A stretch of 64,000 nt of DNA from Comamonadaceae bacterium. GTDB taxonomy: Bacteria; Pseudomonadota; Gammaproteobacteria; Burkholderiales; Burkholderiaceae_C. Both the position numbers and the translations under genes were made by a program. Below the pieces are notes generated by a model, which was not told the DNA's origin, searched no databases, and saw only the letters and a list, made by a program, of their open reading frames with translations. The stretch lies in contig JAJTEW010000003.1 of assembly GCA_021299875.1 (NCBI GenBank), positions 80,531-144,530 on the forward strand. Reading direction: 5' to 3'. The stretch's first letter is position 1. The number at the start of each line of letters is the position of its first letter. This document shows, piece by piece, positions 58,234-64,000 of the stretch.

Positions 58234-58728
58234 ATGCACAACGCCCCACCTGTGGCTTTCCCGGTGGGGCGTTTTGTTTGGGGCCGCGTCTTGTTGTGGG
58301 CCGCAGCCACACTGTCTGCTGCAGGATTGATCGGTTGGCAAATGCACAGCCAAGCGGCCACTTGGCTGGTGGCCTGTGCTTGGGGCTTCTGGTGGCTGTG
58401 TTGGGTGGCTACAGCGGCATGGGCTCCCCGTCAGCATGCGTCCGGGGGAAACTTGTTCTGGACAGGAGAGGCCTGGTTTTGGCAAGCGGAACATGCCCTG
58501 TCAGCGCCAGCGCAGGCTGTCCGTTTGACGGTGGGTCTCGATACCGGATCGGGCCTGTTGATGTGGGTCCAACATGTGGACGATCAGGGCAGGGCGATGG
58601 GGCCCTTGACCAGTGCTTGGCTGCAATCGGATGCGATGCCCTCCAAGTGGCATGGATTTAGATGCGCTGTATATTCGCGCCCAAAGGTGCCTGGGGTCAA
58701 AAAAGACCCAGGGGTCGGCAGTCTCTAG
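58234..58728 (+). CDS. YgfX-like small inner-membrane protein
   Basis: The 164-residue protein has two adjacent N-terminal membrane helices (VLLWAAATLSAAGLIGW and ATWLVACAWGFWWLCWVAT) and a Trp-rich soluble part ending in AWLQSDAMPSKWHGFRCAVYSR. That ending resembles the D-S-L-x-x-x-x-W-R-x-L-R-v-x-L-r end of YgfX/CptA proteins. In related genomes such a gene lies between fabF and rpoE. It starts 14 bases after fabF, so is probably in the same transcript. Assignment is tentative. Confidence 0.7.
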   Translation: MHNAPPVAFPVGRFVWGRVLLWAAATLSAAGLIGWQMHSQAATWLVACAWGFWWLCWVATAAWAPRQHASGGNLFWTGEAWFWQAEHALSAPAQAVRLTVGLDTGSGLLMWVQHVDDQGRAMGPLTSAWLQSDAMPSKWHGFRCAVYSRPKVPGVKKDPGVGSL

Positions 58729-58805
58729 CCCACCTTGAATCTTTGGTTTTGTCCCCCACTTAACTGAATATTCAACCCGTTTTCAAAGAGTAACTGGAGG
58801 CTTTT

Positions 58806-60272
58806 GTGAGCAAGAAAAATTGGACCCATGCCGCTGCAACGGCCGTTTTGAGCAGTGCCTTGGTGGCGGGTTGGGCGATCATCCCCACAGGCGCAGCTAT
58901 GGCGCAATCCGCCAGTGCAGGGGTCAGAGGTTTGCCGGACTTCACCGACTTGGTTGAAAAGGTGGGCCCCTCGGTGGTGAATATTCGCACCTTGGAAAAA
59001 GCGCGCTCCAACACGGCATCCCCGGGTGGTGCCGATGACGAAATGCAAGAGTTCTTTCGGCGATTTTTTGGTGTGCCCATGCCCAACGCGCCCAGGCAAG
59101 CCCCCAGACCCAACCGTCCCGCACCCGAGGCGCAACCCCGCGGCGTGGGTTCAGGTTTTATCTTGAGCGCATACGGTTTCATCATGACCAATGCACATGT
59201 CGTGGACGGTGCTGACGAAGTCTTGGTCACCTTGCCTGACAAACGAGAATTCAAGGCGCGTATTGTGGGCGCAGACAAGCGAACGGATGTGGCGGTCGTC
59301 AAAATCGAAGCCTCGGGCTTGCCGGCCGTGAAAGTGGGTGATGTCAGTCGCCTTCGGGTGGGCGAGTGGGTCATGGCCATCGGTTCGCCTTTTGGCTTGG
59401 ACAACACGGTCACCGCCGGTATCGTGAGTGCCAAACAACGCGACACGGGTGATTTTTTACCATTCATTCAAACCGATGTCGCCATCAACCCCGGCAATTC
59501 GGGTGGACCATTGATCAACATGCGTGGCGAGGTGGTGGGCATCAACAGCCAGATCTATTCGCGCTCAGGCGGATTCATGGGCATCTCTTTCGCCATTCCC
59601 ATGGATGAAGCCACGCGGGTGAGCGATCAGTTGCGCGCCAACGGTCGCGTCAGTCGCGGTCGTATCGGCGTTCAAATTGCGCCTGTGACCAAGGATGTGG
59701 CCGAATCAATTGGTTTGGGCAAGGCCCAAGGTGTGCTGGTTCGGGGCGTCGAGGAGGGCTCTCCCGCTGAAAAAGCAGGCGTGGAGGCGGGCGACATCAT
59801 CCTGCGTTTTGATGGCAAAGCCATTGAAAAAACAGCCGACTTGCCTCGCGCGGTGGGCAACACCAAACCCGGTAACCGCGTCACGCTCACTGTTTTCAGG
59901 CGCGGCAGCAACCGCGACCTGAGTGTGATGGTTGCTGAGGTGGAACCCGAAAAAATCGCCGCTGCTTTGCCCGAGAAAAAAGCCCCCCCGGCGACCGTGG
60001 CGCATTTGGGCCTGACTTTGAGTGACCTGTCTGACGAGCAGCGCAAAGAAGCCCGTGTTCGTTCGGGTGTGCGCGTGGATGCGGCGGTGGATGCCGCCGA
60101 GCGTGCCGGTGTTCGGGAAGGTGACCTGATCTTGGCCATTGCCAATGCCGAGGTGGCTTCGGTGCAGTCTTTTGAGGCCTTGGTGGCCCGTTTGGACAAG
60201 ACCAAACCCGTGAGTCTGTTGATTCGAAGAGGCAATGCGGCGGACTTTGTGACGATCCGGCCCGCACCCTGA
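58806..60272 (+). CDS. degP: Periplasmic serine protease DegP/MucD (Do family)
   Basis: The 488-residue protein has a signal peptide (VLSSALVAGWAIIPTG, ending AMAQ) and a trypsin-like domain with His131 (TNAHVV), Asp161 (KRTDVAVV) and Ser232 (NPGNSGGP). Two PDZ domains follow (GIQIAPVTKDVAES-type start near residue 280 and a second from about 395). GTG start, with GGAGG eight bases before it. It degrades misfolded envelope proteins; normally it is under sigmaE control, but rpoE is missing from this locus. Confidence 0.95.
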   Translation: MSKKNWTHAAATAVLSSALVAGWAIIPTGAAMAQSASAGVRGLPDFTDLVEKVGPSVVNIRTLEKARSNTASPGGADDEMQEFFRRFFGVPMPNAPRQAPRPNRPAPEAQPRGVGSGFILSAYGFIMTNAHVVDGADEVLVTLPDKREFKARIVGADKRTDVAVVKIEASGLPAVKVGDVSRLRVGEWVMAIGSPFGLDNTVTAGIVSAKQRDTGDFLPFIQTDVAINPGNSGGPLINMRGEVVGINSQIYSRSGGFMGISFAIPMDEATRVSDQLRANGRVSRGRIGVQIAPVTKDVAESIGLGKAQGVLVRGVEEGSPAEKAGVEAGDIILRFDGKAIEKTADLPRAVGNTKPGNRVTLTVFRRGSNRDLSVMVAEVEPEKIAAALPEKKAPPATVAHLGLTLSDLSDEQRKEARVRSGVRVDAAVDAAERAGVREGDLILAIANAEVASVQSFEALVARLDKTKPVSLLIRRGNAADFVTIRPAP

Positions 60273-60512
60273 TACCAGCCACAGCCCCCCACAAACCCTG
60301 AAATCCCTATGGTTTTTAAGTGAATGGGGTCTTTGTGGCTATTTTTAGGGTCATCCGGGCCTCACCAGAAAAAAATTCTGATGTGTGTGTTCGCTGACAT
60401 TTTCTGTCACTCATGATGAATCTGGCTAAAATTACGGGTCTTGAACGACGATTCATGGCATCGGCAGCAGGTCTGAATTCTCCATGCGATATTTCACACA
60501 GGTGTCCACCGA

Positions 60513-60521
60513 TGATCCACA
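60513..60521 (+). promoter_or_regulatory. DnaA box, one mismatch
   Basis: TGATCCACA differs from the DnaA consensus TTATCCACA at one base. It lies 39 bases before the consensus pair and in the opposite orientation. Confidence 0.5.
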
Positions 60522-60559
60522 GACAGCCCACAAGTTGTTCATGTCAACCGGACTTAACT

Positions 60560-60568
60560 TGTGGATAA
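60560..60568 (-). promoter_or_regulatory. Perfect DnaA box (R1/R4 type)
   Basis: TGTGGATAA is the exact complement of TTATCCACA, the highest-affinity DnaA box. Confidence 0.7.
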
Positions 60569-60570
60569 GT

Positions 60571-60579
60571 TGTGTATAA
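60571..60579 (-). promoter_or_regulatory. Consensus DnaA box (R2 type)
   Basis: TGTGTATAA is the exact complement of TTATACACA. It has the same orientation as the R1-type box and begins 11 bases after it, one helical turn, and contains a TATAAA -10-like sequence. Confidence 0.7.
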
Positions 60580-60695
60580 ATTCTGTGTTGCTTGTCTGCA
60601 ACGACCTGCTGAACCCGATCTTGGGGCTGTGCGAATGGGCCATTTTGCCTACAATGAGGTCCCAACTATCGCAGTTGCCATTGATTGTTGGTTCA

Positions 60696-60726
60696 GGGCG
60701 CGTCTCCACCAGACGCGCCCTTTTTT
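60696..60726 (+). terminator. Strong intrinsic terminator in the lepA leader
   Basis: GGGCGCGTCT and AGACGCGCCC form a perfect 10-bp GC-rich stem with a CCACC loop followed by six T. It ends 44 bases before the lepA ATG, in the sense direction. Confidence 0.9.
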
Positions 60727-60770
60727 CTTTTCCGGATCGTTGATCCGCCCCTACTTGCAGAACTTCCTTG

Positions 60771-62578
<1,808 letters not shown>

Positions 62579-62579
<1 letters not shown>

Positions 62580-63544
62580 TGCAACTCATCACGTCGATGG
62601 TTTTGGCCGCTTTTGTCGGCTATGCCGGATCTTGGTATCTGGGTTTCTTGGAGGGCAACTTTGCCCTGCTGCTGCTGTTGGCCACCGTGGTCACCGGTAT
62701 TTATTGGCTGGCCGAGCGCTTCTTCTTTTGGCCTCAGCGCCAAAAAGCAGTAGCGCAGCTCGAAGCCGAAACCGCCCAGCGCCGTGCCGAGTTGACCAAA
62801 ATGGGCATCGACAAGGTCGACACCGACATCCGCGAAAGCCGTGAAAAGCTGCTCATGCAGCCCTGGTGGTTGGACTGGACCGCCGGCTTGTTCCCGGTCA
62901 TCGTCGTGGTGTTTGTGCTGCGCTCTTTTTTGTTTGAGCCTTTTAAAATTCCTTCCGGCTCGATGATTCCGACGCTGCACATTGGCGACCTGATCTTGGT
63001 GAATAAATTCCATTACGGCATCCGCCTGCCGGTGGCCAACACCAAGTTGACCGAAGGCACGCCGGTGCAGCGCGGTGATGTGATGGTGTTCCGTTACCCC
63101 CCCAAGCCCAGCGTGGACTACATCAAGCGCGTGGTGGCCCTTCCGGGCGACGAGGTGGCTTACATCAACAAGAATCTCAGCATCAACGGCCAACCCGTGC
63201 CCACCGAAGTTTTGCCCGATTTTTTTGATGAATCCACCATGCGTTACCACAAGCAGCGCCGAGAAACCCTGGGGGCCAAACCGCATCAGACCCTGCAAGA
63301 CGATGACCGCCCGGCCTTTGTCCCCGGTGCCGATCAGTTTGTGGGCCGCGAAAACTGCAACTACACCGTCGAAGGTGTGACGTGCAAAGTGCCTGCAGGT
63401 CACTACTTCATGATGGGCGACAACCGCGACAACTCGCTGGATTCGCGCTATTTTGGTTTTGTACCGGACGCCAACATCGTGGGCAAAGCCTTCTTTGTGT
63501 GGATGAACTTCGGCAACCTCAAGCGCATTGGCGCTTTTGACTGA
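62579..63544 (+). CDS. lepB: Signal peptidase I
   Basis: The 321-residue membrane protease has two N-terminal helices ([33 protein letters not shown]), then a third near residue 100, and the catalytic Ser128 in PSGSMIPTL with Lys183 in [11 protein letters not shown]. The [14 protein letters not shown] box is intact. It cleaves Sec signal peptides. Overlaps lepA by one base. Confidence 0.96.
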
Positions 63545-63551
63545 GGTGAGT

Positions 63552-64000
63552 GTGGCAACTTCTTCTGCATTGTCCGAATTGCAAATCCGGCTGGGCTACG
63601 CCTTCCGCCAGAACGCTTTGCTGCAGCAGGCGGTCACGCACCGCAGTTTCAGCGCCGACCACAATGAGCGCTTGGAGTTTTTGGGAGACTCGGTACTCAA
63701 TCTGTCTGTGGCTCACTTGCTCTACACGCAACTGGCCAATTTGCCCGAGGGTGATTTGTCGCGGGTGCGGGCCAATCTGGTCAAACAAGACACGCTGCAC
63801 CAACTGGCCAAAACCCTGGACTTGCCTGCTGTGATGCGCTTGGGCGAGGGCGAGATGCGGTCGGGGGGGCAAAACCGTCCATCGATCTTGGCCGATGCCC
63901 TGGAAGCGATCATCGGCGCGGTTTACTTGGACGGTGGATACAAGGACGCACAAGCCTTGGTCGAGCGTCTGTTCGCCCAAGTCGACATCAAACCCGACAT
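63552..64000 (+). CDS. rnc: Ribonuclease III, 3' truncated by window edge
   Basis: The frame runs off the window after about 149 residues. It shows the RNase III signature [23 protein letters not shown], and the second metal site [17 protein letters not shown]; the double-stranded RNA-binding domain lies outside. The GTG has GAGGT just before it; another GTG six bases upstream is possible. lepA-lepB-rnc is the usual order. Confidence 0.95.
   Translation, partial: MATSSALSELQIRLGYAFRQNALLQQAVTHRSFSADHNERLEFLGDSVLNLSVAHLLYTQLANLPEGDLSRVRANLVKQDTLHQLAKTLDLPAVMRLGEGEMRSGGQNRPSILADALEAIIGAVYLDGGYKDAQALVERLFAQVDIKPD

Larger units (their letters stand above)
60273..60770. other. degP-lepA intergenic region with DnaA boxes and leader terminator
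   Basis: These 498 bases contain no convincing gene. They hold three DnaA-box-like sequences (60513-60579), a TACAAT -10-like element at 60650-60655, a small stem GTTGC/GCAAC at 60587-60602, and a strong terminator at 60696-60726. A short RNA could run from either candidate promoter to the terminator. Confidence 0.6.

Noticed and set aside
58690..58715. Inverted repeat CCTGGGGTC/GACCCAGG near the end of the ygfX-like gene as a terminator
   Set aside because: Lies inside the coding end, has a bulge and no T-run after it.
60500..60600. DnaA boxes read as the chromosomal origin
   Set aside because: No dnaA, dnaN, parAB or gidA genes nearby, and only three boxes; an origin is not supported.

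Overview
The window looks like chromosome from a Burkholderiales betaproteobacterium, most likely Comamonadaceae (Limnohabitans/Rhodoferax/Polaromonas-like). This is inferred from the GC-rich coding bias, four Bug/TctC-type solute receptors, the hemC-hemD-hemX-hemY order, the glnA-ntrB-ntrC block, and the run maf-yceD-rpmF-plsX-fabH-fabD-fabG-acpP-fabF-(ygfX-like)-degP-lepA-lepB-rnc. I saw no rRNA, tRNA, CRISPR array, prophage or insertion sequence.

Positions 1-24 kb are an accessory, catabolic stretch. It holds the end of an SRAP gene, a class III CoA-transferase, a D-aminoacylase-like amidohydrolase with a Bug receptor, a pair of acyl-CoA dehydrogenases with an enoyl-CoA hydratase, and a second Bug receptor. 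Next come a class II aldolase-like protein, a serine hydrolase, and a beta-hydroxyacid dehydrogenase with a third Bug receptor. Then follow a DUF411 protein, a Coq7-type hydroxylase, an exported serine hydrolase, an acyl-CoA ligase with an APC permease, an exported methyltransferase-like protein, a membrane-fused spermidine-synthase-like protein and a fourth Bug receptor. No TctA/TctB membrane partners are present, so the receptors must share permeases encoded elsewhere or act without them.

Positions 24-39 kb mix RNA modification (RsuA-, RluA- and RluE-type pseudouridine synthases; an RluC-type lies at 47.4 kb) with nitrogen control. glnA has a sigma54 promoter with two NtrC-like sites upstream, followed by a terminator and then a small exported protein gene overlapping ntrB, and ntrC. 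A second SRAP homologue at 36.8 kb has lost most of its catalytic residues. argH follows, and between argH and hemC lies a short ORF that looks like an internally deleted relic of PEP carboxylase.

Positions 39-64 kb are core genome: haem synthesis, RNase E with a long leader, rluC-gph-Rieske-sppA, maf and an RsmI-like methylase, the fatty-acid cluster, then degP-lepA-lepB-rnc. Two things stand out. The rpoE-rseA-rseB genes expected between the ygfX-like gene and degP are absent. The degP-lepA intergenic region carries two consensus DnaA boxes one helical turn apart, a third near-match, and a strong intrinsic terminator just upstream of lepA.

No wholly new multi-gene system is evident. The most distinctive signals are the active-site-less SRAP, the ppc relic, the DnaA-box cluster with the lepA leader terminator, the missing rpoE block and the exported methyltransferase beside the membrane-fused aminopropyltransferase-like protein.
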